A DNA stretch of 64,000 nt from Sisyra terminalis (taxonomy: Eukaryota; Arthropoda; Insecta; Neuroptera; Sisyridae). Made by a program: the position numbers and the translations under genes. The notes under the pieces were generated by a model, which saw nothing but the letters and a program-made list of their open reading frames with translations, had not been told where the DNA came from and ran no database searches. Location: contig OY292279.1 of the NCBI GenBank assembly GCA_958496175.1, forward strand, positions 6,696,001 to 6,760,000. The letters are read 5' to 3'. The first letter of the stretch is position 1. Each line of letters begins with the position of its first letter. Shown piece by piece: positions 22,451 to 34,104 of the stretch.

Positions 22451-22851
22451 TTACATAAGAATAAGAGGGTCGAAATTCGGAAATGGAACGTTTTTGAAGA
22501 CATGTTTCTTGAAATTGGGATTACAGAAAGGTTTTTTTTTTGAGCTCAAATAAATTGGAATTAGTTGTGACAAGAGTGAACCCGCCTAAAAGTTAACAGA
22601 AGAAGTTCAAGAAAAAAATATATGCATTGTAAAAAGGGTAGGAAATTTGATACAACAATCGAAAGATTATAAGACTTTTTTTTTTAAAGTCACGTGACTT
22701 CTATTAGCTAAAATTTGGAAATTGGTTGAGGATTGGGAATTAATTTTTTTTAATAATCAAAGCTGTTAATAAGTAGGCATCGTAAGTAATTATCTGGAAA
22801 CGATTTTTATTGCTATCATTTTGGTAATTTTCCTAGAAACCATTTAATGTA

Positions 22852-23872
22852 TATTAGACTGATTCAAAAAAAATGATGACCTTCTTTTTTCTTAATTATA
22901 TCGAAAATATTGTTGGGAATGACAAAAAAAAATCCTATGAAAGTTTAAGCTCTTAATATTAAGAGGTGCCACATCGCAAATTTCGAAATTTTCATTTAAA
23001 TAACATGGCAACAATATTCTTTTGCACTTTGGAATTTTATAGCTCACGTTGGTGACAATATTTCGAAATGACCAAGATATATTCTTGTAGAAAATTAAAC
23101 CATCTACAAAAAAGGTCTTGTACAAATTTTTGATATATTTATTCCTTCAAACGTTATTCGAGGTCAAAGTTGAACTAAAGAGAAATTTTAATATTTTTTC
23201 AAATTTTTGACGCAACCATCACTTTATGAGAAAATTTTATGGGAGATTTTTTGTAGAGCACTTTTTTTCCTACAACTTATCTCAAAAGTTTTTGATATAT
23301 TTCACAGGTTCTAAGTTATTTGTTTTAAATTAATAATATTCCCTGAATTATTATACTTTTAACATAAAAATTATTATTTTTTATTTTAATTAAATAACTT
23401 AGGACCTGTGAAAAATACCAAAAACTTTTATTGAGATAAGTTATAGAAAAAAAAGTGCTCTACCAAAAATGTCTTATAAAATTTTCTCATAAAATTGATG
23501 GTTGCGTCAAAAAATTGAAAAAATATTAAAATTTCTCTTTAGTTCAACTTTCGCCTTGAATAACTTTTGAAGGAATAAATATATCAAAAATTTGTACAAG
23601 ACCTTTTTTGTAGATCGTTCAATTTTCTACAAGAATATACCTTGGTCATTCCAAAATATTATCGTCACCAACGTGAGCTATAAAATTCCAAAGTGGAAGA
23701 GAATATTGTTCCCATGTTATTTAAATGGAAAATCGAAATTTGCGATGCGGCACCTCTTAATATTAATATTAAGAGCTTATACTTTCACAGGATTTTTTTT
23801 TGTCATTCCCAACAATATTTTCGATATAATCAAGAAAAAAAATTCATAATTTTTTTTGAATCAGTCTATTGC
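22852..23872. mobile_element. Large inverted-repeat (foldback) element, ~1 kb
   Basis: The left arm (~22856-23345) and right arm (~23380-23870) are reverse complements over about 490 bp with scattered mismatches. The loop near 23345-23380 is short. The ends are TAGACTGATTCAAAA and TTTTGAATCAGTCTA, consistent with a TA-flanked Tc1/mariner-type terminal repeat (inference). It has no transposase frame. A single-arm copy is at 53880-54318, and the same terminus recurs at 56672-56694. Confidence 0.85.
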
Positions 23873-23978
23873 ATATACCGAATAAACAATGTTACTCAAG
23901 TGAGGAAAAATCAATTTTTTAACATTGATAAATATTTTTTATTTATTTCCGAGTCACAATAAATTAATGGATAATAAT

Positions 23979-24103
23979 ATATGTCTTATGAGATTCAATT
24001 TCTTCTTTATTACGACGCGTTTCAACAGCTTTTGACTGTCATCATCAGATAATAATTATTTTGACATAATAATAAAGAAGAAATTGAATCTCATAAGACA
24101 TAT
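23979..24103 (-). ncRNA. Hammerhead-ribozyme-like motif with extended stem I (Penelope-type terminal repeat)
   Basis: On the minus strand a 33-bp perfect inverted repeat (24103-24071 and 24011-23979) closes around a hammerhead-like core. TTAT precedes CTGATGA (24048-24042), stem II is GACAG/CTGTT after one extra T, then GAAAC (24023-24019), a two-pair stem III CG-CGT-CG, and GTA as the cleavage triplet. ATAA then pairs with TTAT. The sequence after GAAAC (CGCGTCGTAATAAAGAAGAA) recurs at 63529-63552 next to a Penelope-like ORF, so this is a solo terminal repeat of that family. The extra base after CTGATGA departs from the textbook core. Confidence 0.6.
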
Positions 24104-26429
24104 ATTCAAAAAAATTTATATTTTAGCAGAAAAAAAGTTTTAATGTTAATGAGCAAATGAGAGTTTGAAAACGATAGGCTTATGGGTCTTCTGGGACGAT
24201 ATACATAAATCATTGATCAGTTGTCATACAGACAATAACAATTTACCCAATTTTTCACATTTTCCTACGCAGAAAACATTTTTTTACCCTTAAAATTATG
24301 CGAAATTTTTGCCCTTTATAATAGAAGCGAATTTTGTTAAGTATAAGTAAAAATTAAGCTTTTAATTTAATCATTCCAATACTGAGCATCCAACTCCAAC
24401 ATTGAAATCCTACAATGATTTCAAGCAAGGATCCTACGACAAATAATCGGTGCTCCATGGTAAAAACTGTTTTTCCAAACTATAGTTACAATTTAAAGCC
24501 AGATCCAGGGAATAATTTTCTAAAAACTAAAGCAATGTTAACAAGGCTGGAAAATGAGGAAATTTTTCATGTGTCATTTTGAATGGATTTTCAATAAGTT
24601 TTTAAGGAAAACTTTATGATTGAAATCTATAGAAAAGATTTAAGTATAGAAAAAGCCATTGGACGATACCATTGAAAAATTGACTCCAGATTTATGTACC
24701 CAGATGTATCTTTGTATTTGCGAAGAAGTCGCAAAAACTGATAAAAATCAGAAAATATTTTTTTCTCAACAATAGAAGATTGATTCTTTATAAACTTTAA
24801 CTAGTTTTAGCTAATCGAGTATGTTTTAAAGATGTTATAGGTGTGTCAAAATGCTACTAGATAACTAAAAATTAAGAAGAATATTTCTTATTTAATGCTA
24901 AATCACCTGTGAAAATTATAAAGCGATTCACTACGTCCTTAAAAAGTTATTGAAATTTAAAAATATTAAGACTTTAAACGTAATCTTATGGAGATTCAAT
25001 GATCGAAGAGACTAAATTTACTTTTATTAGCAAAAAAAAATGCTACCAGGCATCTCAAACTTTCAAAATATATAGTTGAAACTTTAGGAAACTAATTTTG
25101 CATAAGTTAATTTGAATTTACTAGTTTCAAGTGGATCGAAAGTAGTAGTTAAATATCTTTTAATGGATGGAAAATTGAAGAAAACATTTAGTTCGGTTAG
25201 CAAAAAATATTTGGCTGGCTTAATTTTTTATGAGACTTTTTATTGACGCCACCAGCAAGAAAAACTTTAAATTTTTCTCCAAAATTTCATCATGGAAATT
25301 TAGAGATTTATATCTGGTAAATCTTTCAAAAGATTGTCGTAATAAATCCATAACTTTATTGGCCTATTAGCTCTTTATCGCGTATTGATTCCAAAAAAAA
25401 AAATAATAGTTAAATCCTATTATAAAATTCTAGTGATATATGGAAAAAACCAGTTTTTGCAATCAAATACAATTAAAGCGTGCGACTCATGTAAATGTCA
25501 TACTTATTATTAAACTGATTACCTTTTTTCGTTATCAATCAATAAAGTTTAAAGACCACATCGTTTCCCTTACTAGCCATGGGCATTAAATAAATGAATA
25601 TTTATTGATGGAAAAGTTCAGATTAACTCCATTTATGGCTCAGCTCTCTTTCAATAGAACGTTATAATCCAAATAAGCGTATATGGACTTCAGTTTGAAG
25701 AGTGTCACGCGAAAATTAGAAATTGAGAAATAATTCCACTAAGATTTTGAGTCCATTAATCATAGAGTTAATCATAAAACTGCTCGAAATTTATGAGTCA
25801 ATTTTGTGTCTGGTCGATATTAATTTAACAACGGAAATAGCGGATTGGCATCGCTGAAATGGTCGAATTAAATCGCCAAGTCATTTGGTTGGAAATATTA
25901 AATTTTATTAACGAACCTATTAGATTTAGTCTACCCACTATTCGAGATACAAAAATAAAACAACACAGAAGCCTGAATGAAACCTACACAGTTCGAATAC
26001 AATTTTATTAAACAATTTTCAAAATTTTTTTTTTGTTGGCAATTTGTTAAAAAAACCCATGTGATTCATAATGGAACTAAGGCGTACGATACAAGTCGTA
26101 GGTTTCGAAATTGTAACGAGTTATATTGCAATTAGCTTATTACGCTCTTTTTGGATTATAAAGCCGGTTTTTTTAGGATTTTTTATGACTTTTGCCATGG
26201 CAGTAAATTAATTATATGCATAGAAGTCGGAATGAGGTAAGTTGAGTAGAAAAGAAAATTGCTTTGGTGTCCTTTTTGAGAAAATTTTACGTTCTTGTTC
26301 GGATAATGAATTGTAATAAGATAATGAAATGAAAACAATTCATTTTAAAAGCAGATTTGATTTATTTTTCGATAAAAATTATCGTTAATTTTATGAAATT
26401 GAATAATATTGTATTTGATTTCAATGAGT

Positions 26430-27650
26430 GGTAAAGAAAGAAACTAGTAAAGTGCAACAGTTGGGGCTAAATTTTTTTAGGTTTTTTTATTGAAACTCTC
26501 AATATTTTTAAGATTAATTTTTCTCTTTTGATGTATTATCATTGTGTCCAATACATAAATTACTATAAAGACAATTCTATTGTATTCGAAAAGTTTTACT
26601 TTCGCTGATATTAATAATGAATTTGGAGAACTTTTTCATAATTTTCGGTCTTCGGAATGGAATGTCGGTTTTTAATATTTATAAAACGACATATAGCACA
26701 AATATCCATGTTGTTTAAGTCCTTGTCTTTTTAAATATAATAATTAAATTGAGGGCAATAAACCACTTATTGAAATCTATAAGGTTAATGATATTGAGGC
26801 TGGTTATATAATTGAATTAAAACTTTTCTTTTTTTCAAAATTTTGTGTTTTATATAATAATTAAATTGTGGGCAATAAGGACGAAACTTCTTGTGGAATA
26901 TTATTTATTTTATCGCCAACGTTTCGTTAGTCATTCCTAACTTCTTCAGGGCTCAAAATTTAAAAATTACTCCACAAATGTCATAAAAATAAGCTTTTTA
27001 TGATTATTATATATTATTATAAATTATTATAACATGTGTGCTTGTGTTTTTTCAATAATGTTTTTTAAACAATTTTTTATTTATCAACACCAAATTGTAT
27101 TCTTGGTCTGTTGTTCTACCAGTTGGGTCATTTTACAGCTTATTTCTTTGACATTTGTGGAGTAATTTTTAAATTTTGAGCCCTGAAGAAGTCAGAAATA
27201 ACTGACGAAACGTTGGCGATAAAATAAATAAGATTCCACAAGAAGCTTCGTCCTTATTGCCTCAATTTAATTATTATATAAAGCACAAATTTTGAAAAAA
27301 TTAAAAGTTTTAATTCAATGATATAACCAGCTTCAATATCATTAACCTTATAGATTTCAATAAGGGGTAAAGAGAGAAACTTGTTACAGTAGATACATAT
27401 GTGCAACAGTTGGGGTAAAATTGTATTAAAAATTTTTAATTTTTTATTTGAATTTCTCAATATTTTTTATGACTAATTTTTCCCTTTTGCTGTATTATCA
27501 TTGAGTTCAATGTATACATTTCTTTAATGACCATTCTACTGTCTTCAAAAGATTTTACTTTCAATGATTTTAACAATGAATTTGGAGAGCTTTTTGAAAA
27601 TTTCAAAATTTGTGGTGGCCGACAAATAATGTCATTTTTTAACATTAAAT
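26430..27650. repeat. Compound repeat: palindrome flanked by direct repeats
   Basis: A palindrome with arms ~26762-26982 and ~27149-27370 carries on each arm a CTGAAGA-A-GTCAG...CTGAC-GAAACG core (plus strand 27183-27213; the minus-strand copy lies near 26920-26950 and is worn). Outside it, 26430-26690 and 27367-27650 are direct repeats of each other (GTAAAGAAAGAAAC..., GTGCAACAGTTGGGG, AATGAATTTGGAGA). This looks like a tandem pair of one element sharing an inverted centre, or a Penelope-type nested insertion. It has no coding potential. Confidence 0.75.
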
Positions 27651-29019
27651 TAAAGCACCATTAATATTATCAACTATTTGATATCTAGTGAGAAATTTTT
27701 AATACCGATCCAATAAAAATCAATTGACTATTCAAAGGAAAATCACTTAAGGGGATTTTAAGAGAGATTATTAAGAGGATTTTCCCGTGTGAAGAATTAA
27801 CAATATTATTTTTTTTTTGAAAAATTACTTCTTTAACTAAATAATATATCATGCATATAAAGGCAAAGGGATTTTTTAAAATATGAAGTCCTTATAAAGA
27901 TACAGAAGTCGTTATAATTTTAAACATGTTTTTCTCAAAATGGTGCTTTTCGAATTTCCCTATCATATCTCAAGAACGGTTTAACCGACAAATTTCCAAT
28001 TATTAGGGTAAACTTAGCACCTGTAGACGCGTAAAATGAACTAAAAGTAAAAAAATCCGAATATTTATATTTTTTTTATAACAAATAAACCGTAGAATTA
28101 TCTTCAAAACTCTGCCAAATATCCAATTTTCCAAATTTTCAATTGATTCCCAATCATTCTATGCTTTTGAGCCTATAGATTAAAATGCCATTTTTTTACT
28201 GTATTTTAGAAAATCTAATGAACCGAAATCGTTCTACTTTAGATTTTTCCCTAACTAATAGTTCTTATCCTTACAATGATGAAAATCACAAAGTTCTATC
28301 ATTTTCATTGATCCTCAAAAAAAAAACCAACAATGCTCAAAAACAGGCCTTTACACGGGAGAACCCCAACAGGAAACACCGCTTAAATTTCCATTAAGAA
28401 TCCCCTTAATTTTACCATTTAGAATATATTGTAGTTTGGTGGATAAAGCAATATCATCTACTCTTAATTTAATAATTTGTTCAAGGGTCTTTTGTATAGA
28501 GGAGTTTGCATTATCGTGTTGTAGAATTAAAATTCTTGGGAATTTTTAGGTACTTGGTTGGTAGACCAAGATTAATCGATTGCCGATTACCTGACATGGA
28601 TTTGGTTTCTTATTCTACTAAATTTGGTCCTCTTGATTGTTATGAGTCGTAGAACTCAAAATTTTCGATATTTTACTTCTAAAAGCTGATTTGGTTCATC
28701 AATAAATATATAATGCTCTTTGATAATTATTGAATAAGTTTTTGGTAGCAACTTTGTGTTATCCTGTAGAACCTGAAAAGCCTACACTATCGAATTTGTA
28801 TTTCTTCAAGCATTTATCTTACCATTTTCATATTTGAGAAAGATAAATATTTTTTAATCTTTTACAAATTAAGAAGCCACTTTAATCATAAAATGGCAAT
28901 TGAGTGTTTAAAAACGACAATCTAATCCGTTCCTCATCAGAGTAATATTTACAAAAACTTCTTCATCTTTTCCAAATCAAAAACTAATCAAATATTGAAA
29001 AAAATTAAAATACCTAGAA

Positions 29020-29180
29020 TTTTTTGGCCAATTCCTTGAATTTAAAATTTCCATGTCTACTAAACACCCTGAAACTCAAAGAAGGTGCTTTTTAAATACA
29101 GCTAAAGAAGCACCCTTTCGACTTACAGGGTGTTTCGTGGGCGTAAAATTCTGGAAATCAGGGAACTGATAAAAAAAGAG
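29020..29180. repeat. Short inverted-repeat element
   Basis: TAAACACCCTGAAACTC...AAGGTGCTTTTT on the left pairs with AAGAAGCACCCTTTCGACTT and ACAGGGTGTTT on the right. Weaker pairing extends outward (TTTTTGGCCAATTCC against CAGGGAACTGATAAAA). It is a MITE-like hairpin of about 160 bp. No target-site duplication was resolved. Confidence 0.55.
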
Positions 29181-30401
29181 CTAGAAATTTTGTACAAAAC
29201 AAAAAGGCACTCCTTAAAATGATGTTGAAGTATTAGTATTGCAAAAATATCAAAAGAAACCTATAACATTAAAAGCTCAAAGCTCAATAAAAACTTCACT
29301 TTCAAAAGCTCAAACTCCTCATTTTTATTAATTTATCACTTCAACCTCAAATTCCCATGCTAAACAACCCATAAACCGAAACCTCCAAACTTTCCATTGT
29401 TTTAAAACTCAGTTCTGTGGTTACTTTATTACACATTTTTATTTTTTATTTTTCCACCCGATGCGGGTATTGTTCGTGGGAAACGTAAATCATATTTATC
29501 CACGTTTTATTTTCCATTTAATTCAAAACAAAGTCAATGTTTTTCTGAGCCAAAACAATGGCCTCGAACACCAAAAAAAAACAAAAATAATTTACAACTC
29601 TCAAAAATTGGCCAGCATTTATTTCTTCTTTACCTGATTCTTCGAATATTAGAAAAAGGTTAGAAGATCATTATTCAAACGCCATAAATCATCGAGTCAT
29701 AAATTTGAACAAGTGGTCATTGGAGATTTTTAAATAGACCGCCTCCGCGTCTGTGACAATATTATGCCCGAGTCATTATCTTCCGCCCATTTTCGAGACC
29801 CTTTTAATCGGACCTGTAGGAGTTCTTTGGCGCCAAACGAAATCTTCTTACTTCTTGTGCCTGGTCTTGTATGCCACTTGAAAATTTCAATAATTCTTTT
29901 GTACTATTTTCTAGTACAAAACTTGAAACCGGATAGTATAAAAAAAAATGTCAATTGCATGAAGAAGATAGGATTTTTTGTTGTCTTGTTTCCAATTACC
30001 TGTAATAAGTTTTAGAGTTTTGTCTCGAGCCAAAACCGGATGTTACAGGCGACATCTTAAAGCTTTCATCCGGTAAAAATTATAATGCAATCCTCTAATG
30101 ATATTGCAGTTGAAACTGCAATCTTTGTCTTGTAATGTGATCAATTTCTTTACGCCAATCTGTAGCTTTCTAATCGAAAACTTTTACGTAACTAGAGCAA
30201 AAACTATCACGACTCCCATGTGAGTAGGAAGAATTTTTTCTTCGTCATTCGATATTTGTGCTCCATTTAAATCTTTAGCACTTAGAATATTAGTGAGAGT
30301 TTTTTTTTTTTTTTGGTCTTCAGTGATCAGTCTTGTACAACTCAAAAAAAGAGAAATGTCTGAATTCGTGCTTTCCATGTCCTCGCTTCCCATTGGTCGA
30401 C

Positions 30402-30420
30402 TCTATATATATATATATAT
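30402..30420. repeat. (TA)n microsatellite
   Basis: A run of alternating T and A, about nine repeats, in intron sequence. Confidence 0.9.
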
Positions 30421-31349
30421 TTCCATTTATACCAGTGCCGTTATTAATAATCTAATCACAATTTACAATCTTAAAGTCTAAGATTTGATTCGTAACATTT
30501 ACAATGATCGTACAAATCGAATGATACAAACAAAGAAACCAAACATGAACCAGTTTGAACCTTCCACTGATCATTATATTATAACATTGTAGATTGGTTT
30601 CTTTGTATCCGATTTTGGAGTTAATTTAAAAGAATTGATTTTGCACAAAAGTGGACACTCAAGTGGTCGTCGTCTCGATTCCGGTTTTGGAATCGCGTGG
30701 ATGTCTTCTTGGGATATGGATGCATCTTTTGGATAGCACGAGCCAGAAATTCAAGGTTATTGTTTAAAAAAAAAAAGTTTTTTTCTTTATGAAACTTTTA
30801 ACATATTGTTGCTAAGCCTTAAGGCAAATATTTTTTTTTGTGGTTGGGTTGAAGTTTGATGGACCATTACCAAGAAATTATAGGGACGCGAAAAAAGGAT
30901 TTATGGTAAATTTGGGCCCTGAAAGGCATCACGATGGTGTAACGGATTTAAAATGAATACCTGCGAAAAATAAGTTTTGTAATTTACCAAAAGTAAAACA
31001 TGAATTCTGTAGAAATCATATTTTTTATTAGAAAAGGGGTGGATTTTGAATTTTTTTCTTATCAACAAAAGTCTTATCATAACCAAATACTCGCTTATGT
31101 CTTAGTCATAAACGAATTCTTCGAAACCCTTTACCGAATATTTTTTTCTACAACATGTAGATAGCATACGAAATTTCAACCAACATTCCTGGCTGTCGAA
31201 ATGTCGAAATAAATTATTTTGAAAAATAAATTAACATTCCAGAATTTAAGTTTCAAATTTGGCGTAAAACTATGCGTCAATAAATTTTATTTTACATAGC
31301 AATTTCAAGCTAAATTTTTAGATAAATCCTTTAGAAAATATTCCCGAAT

Positions 31350-32105
31350 AATCCATGTTGTTTAAGTCCTTGTCTTTTTAAATATAATAATTAAATTGTG
31401 GGCAATAAGGACTATACAGATACAATAAGGATTTAAATACTAATCAAAATTAAATTTGGGCAGTATTTAAATAATGTTATTAAAATTTGATTATTTTTTG
31501 GTTTGATTTCACATAAATTAACTAAGATTTATATCGACTAAAACTTATGAATTGTACTGTGTATACAATACATAAAATATATTGCAGTCCAATTTATTAA
31601 CATAAACTTGAACCGAAGTTCAAACAAAATATTCGTGACGTATTGCCCAGATACGTATTTCGATTGCCAAGCAATCTTCCTCAGTGGTCATCAAAATCAT
31701 CAATTATCAAGAATTATCACAAAGCAGTTACGGAGTGATCCAAACTACTTGATGACCACTGATGAAGATTGCTTGGCAATCGAAATACGTATCTGGGTAA
31801 TACGTCACGAATATTTTGTTTGAACTTCTGTTCAAGTTTATGTTAATAAATTGGACTGCAATATATTTTATATATTGTATAAACAGTATAACTGTTCAAA
31901 GTCAGCGAAAAAATCTTATTTTGATTATGAATTGTAATTTATTTATTTATAATTTTGACAATAATGTGTTACTATTTTTTAAATGTTATGTATTTTCATT
32001 ATAGAGCCCTGAAGAAGTCAGCAATGACTGACGAAACGTTGGCGATAAAATAAATAATATTCCACAAGAAGCTTTTTCCTTATTGCCCAGAACTTAATTA
32101 TTATA
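31350..32105. repeat. Nested palindromic repeats with hammerhead-like cores
   Basis: The outer element: 31350-31410 (CCATGTTGTTTAAGTCC..., GTGGGCAATAAGGAC) repeats 26700-26885, and 32005-32105 (CCCTGAAGAAGTCAGC..., CCACAAGAAGC) repeats 27180-27260, so both ends belong to the family at 26.4-27.6 kb. Inside it lies a second palindrome, arms 31562-31694 and 31750-31880. Each of its arms carries CTGATGA or CTGAGGA, an extra A, GATTG-CTTGG-CAATC, then GAAATACG. In the right arm, CCA before CTGATGA can pair with TGG after the candidate cleavage site. Confidence 0.75.
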
Positions 32106-32509
32106 TTCCACTTCATAAAATTTACAAGTGTAGTGTAAATGTAATGTGAAGTGTAAATGAAATATATGTAGTGCCGGTTTTACTGTGAAAATTACTTAGA
32201 AAAACAATGGTGGAATGATTCGATTGATCCGGTTAACTTAAAACTGAAGATCTAAGTCTTTAACTTCATTTTTCAAATAAAAGTTTTGTAAAAACGATGA
32301 AAAATATCAAAAAATTTAATAAAATGATTATAATTTCCTCATCAAATCTTAAAAACTAATATAATTAGCTAGTTTACCATCATAAAAATTGCACTTAATA
32401 AGTGCATAATTTTTCAAATCTCAACTGATACTTGTTCGTTTTACTTTCCGCTTCCTTCGACAAGTTAATTAAAAAGATAATTGAGCTAATAAGTCAGAGA
32501 TTGTCTTAC

Positions 32510-32602
32510 CTTTAACGCACAAAAGATGCACGACTCTGCCATGCATGCGTGACCGGATAAATCCCGGAAACTGCGCCGGAAAATATCCAGATGCCATAAC
32601 AC
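32510..32602 (-). CDS. ec: echinus exon, start of recognisable USP domain (31 codons)
   Basis: The frame from acceptor TTTTTTCACAG to donor AAG-GTAAGAC reads [22 protein letters not shown] and CIFCALK, 31 codons, phase 0 at both ends. In USP53/54 this segment directly follows the catalytic Cys box (...NSAVQ) and directly precedes the (E/T)LF... segment found in the 17513-17812 exon. A longer overlapping ORF in another frame here is a shadow. The Cys-box exon expected immediately upstream was not found in 32603-36616, nor elsewhere to 64000 by eye. Confidence 0.92.
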
Positions 32603-34090
32603 CTGTGAAAAAAGAAGTGCACATGTTAATAAGCTGAACTAATCGTTTCAAAGCCCAAAAAAAAATAAAAAAAATTAACAGATATCCATAATGGGAGGGG
32701 GAGGTTTTCTCGATTGGCGAGCACGCGACTAAAGTCGCAAGAACCTTGTATCATCCACATGCCATTCGCCTCACCAATCTGGGAATCGAAAGGACAACAT
32801 CTGCCATTTGTAACCAAATATGGACGAGTGGGTCCGAAAATCTGGACATTTGGTCATTTAACCAAATGAATTATGCAACAGATCCGAAAACTCACTCTTC
32901 GATTTTTGTTATGGTTCGATTGATTTCTTGAAAAACTTTCAAGTGTATCGATTGACTTCCTTCGAATTTCAATACAAAAAACATTTTTTTTTTTTCTGTT
33001 AAAAACCAATAAAAATCGAATCGATCGAGGCGTTCGAATCGTTCGTTTGTTGGCTGGAAATTATTCATAATTAGAAAGAGAATGAAGATGTGTTTAAATT
33101 ACTAGAGCGAAAACTAATTATGTTTCTGGAGATATTCATCATATTTATGAGTTCGTGAATGGATTGATATGCAATACATGTAATGGAGATTGGCAATTTC
33201 AAAATTCGTGATTCCGAAGAACAAATCTGTAGAATTGAAGTGGTTTTGAGTTGTATCCGGTGAAAAAGATCAAAAAGCGTTGATTTGCCTATCGATAGAG
33301 TTGGCGGAAATTTCAATGCGTGTATAAGATGAAAACTTGGCGAAGCTGATTGGAAGATTTTGTTTTTTTCGATTGTTGTGGTATAGGTACTATTACAGAA
33401 ATTAAATCTTTGGCAAATTGGCAAATTCTGTAAAATGTCTTTTTGGGTCTATGAGTTAAAACCATAAAGAAACCAACAAGAATACTTAATATTTTATAGA
33501 ATACTATTTATAGAATTTATTTTTCAATGATCCAAAGACTTTTTGTTTCAACAAAATTGAACATGGTTTTCAAAAATTTATCTACGTTTTCTGTAATTTG
33601 TCGTTAAATCATAGGCACTCATTTTTTTGGCATTTTAATGTTAAAAACGTGGCTAATGTTCTTATGTATATGAGTGAGAAGTTATATTTATTGGTCCTAA
33701 ATAAAAAATGTTTTTAATCCACTGTCATCGCATATGCCAGTAGTGCCGAAAATGGCTCATATTGGTAGTTTATGATAACTAAAATATGATACAATTGTAA
33801 ACAAAATTTTTACTTTTAATGTCAAAATAATAGGCAAATATATGTGTGGTGGCAAAGACAGAGAACAAAGAATATAAATACCTACATTTTAGTGTAATAC
33901 AGATATAAAAATAAAAGTCTCAATTTTCAACTAACTGATTGTTGTCATTGATTTCAACTGTCATTTTGTTTCTAATCAATTGCCAATTTTTGTCAGTTGA
34001 GTCAATCTTTGATTGAATATTTTCCAGAAAGTTAGTTTGACAAGTCTTGATCAAAAAATTGAATTTTTTATCTTTAGTTTTAAGTTAAAA
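32603..34090. other. Intron/flank, no gene seen
   Basis: On the minus strand this precedes the 32510 echinus exon. It is AT-rich. Longer open frames (e.g. minus strand 33071-33424) are serine/isoleucine-rich with no family resemblance or splice support. Confidence 0.5.
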
Positions 34091-34104
34091 AAAGATTAAG
34101 AGAA

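Larger units (their letters stand above)
17813..32509 (-). other. ec: echinus 14.7-kb intron rich in repeats
   Basis: Donor AAG-GTAAGAC is at 32509 and the acceptor is at 17813-17815. Apart from the separately listed inverted repeats and the possible alternative first exon at 21863, the stretches 19200-21860, 24110-26430, 27650-29010, 29190-31340 and 32110-32509 are AT-rich with no convincing gene. 18080-18600 is noticeably GC-richer and may be a worn transposon, but I could not assign a family in any frame. Confidence 0.8.

Noticed and set aside
32469..32651. 60-codon [13 protein letters not shown]... over the echinus exon
   Set aside because: Different frame from the conserved [12 protein letters not shown] reading; it runs through both splice sites.
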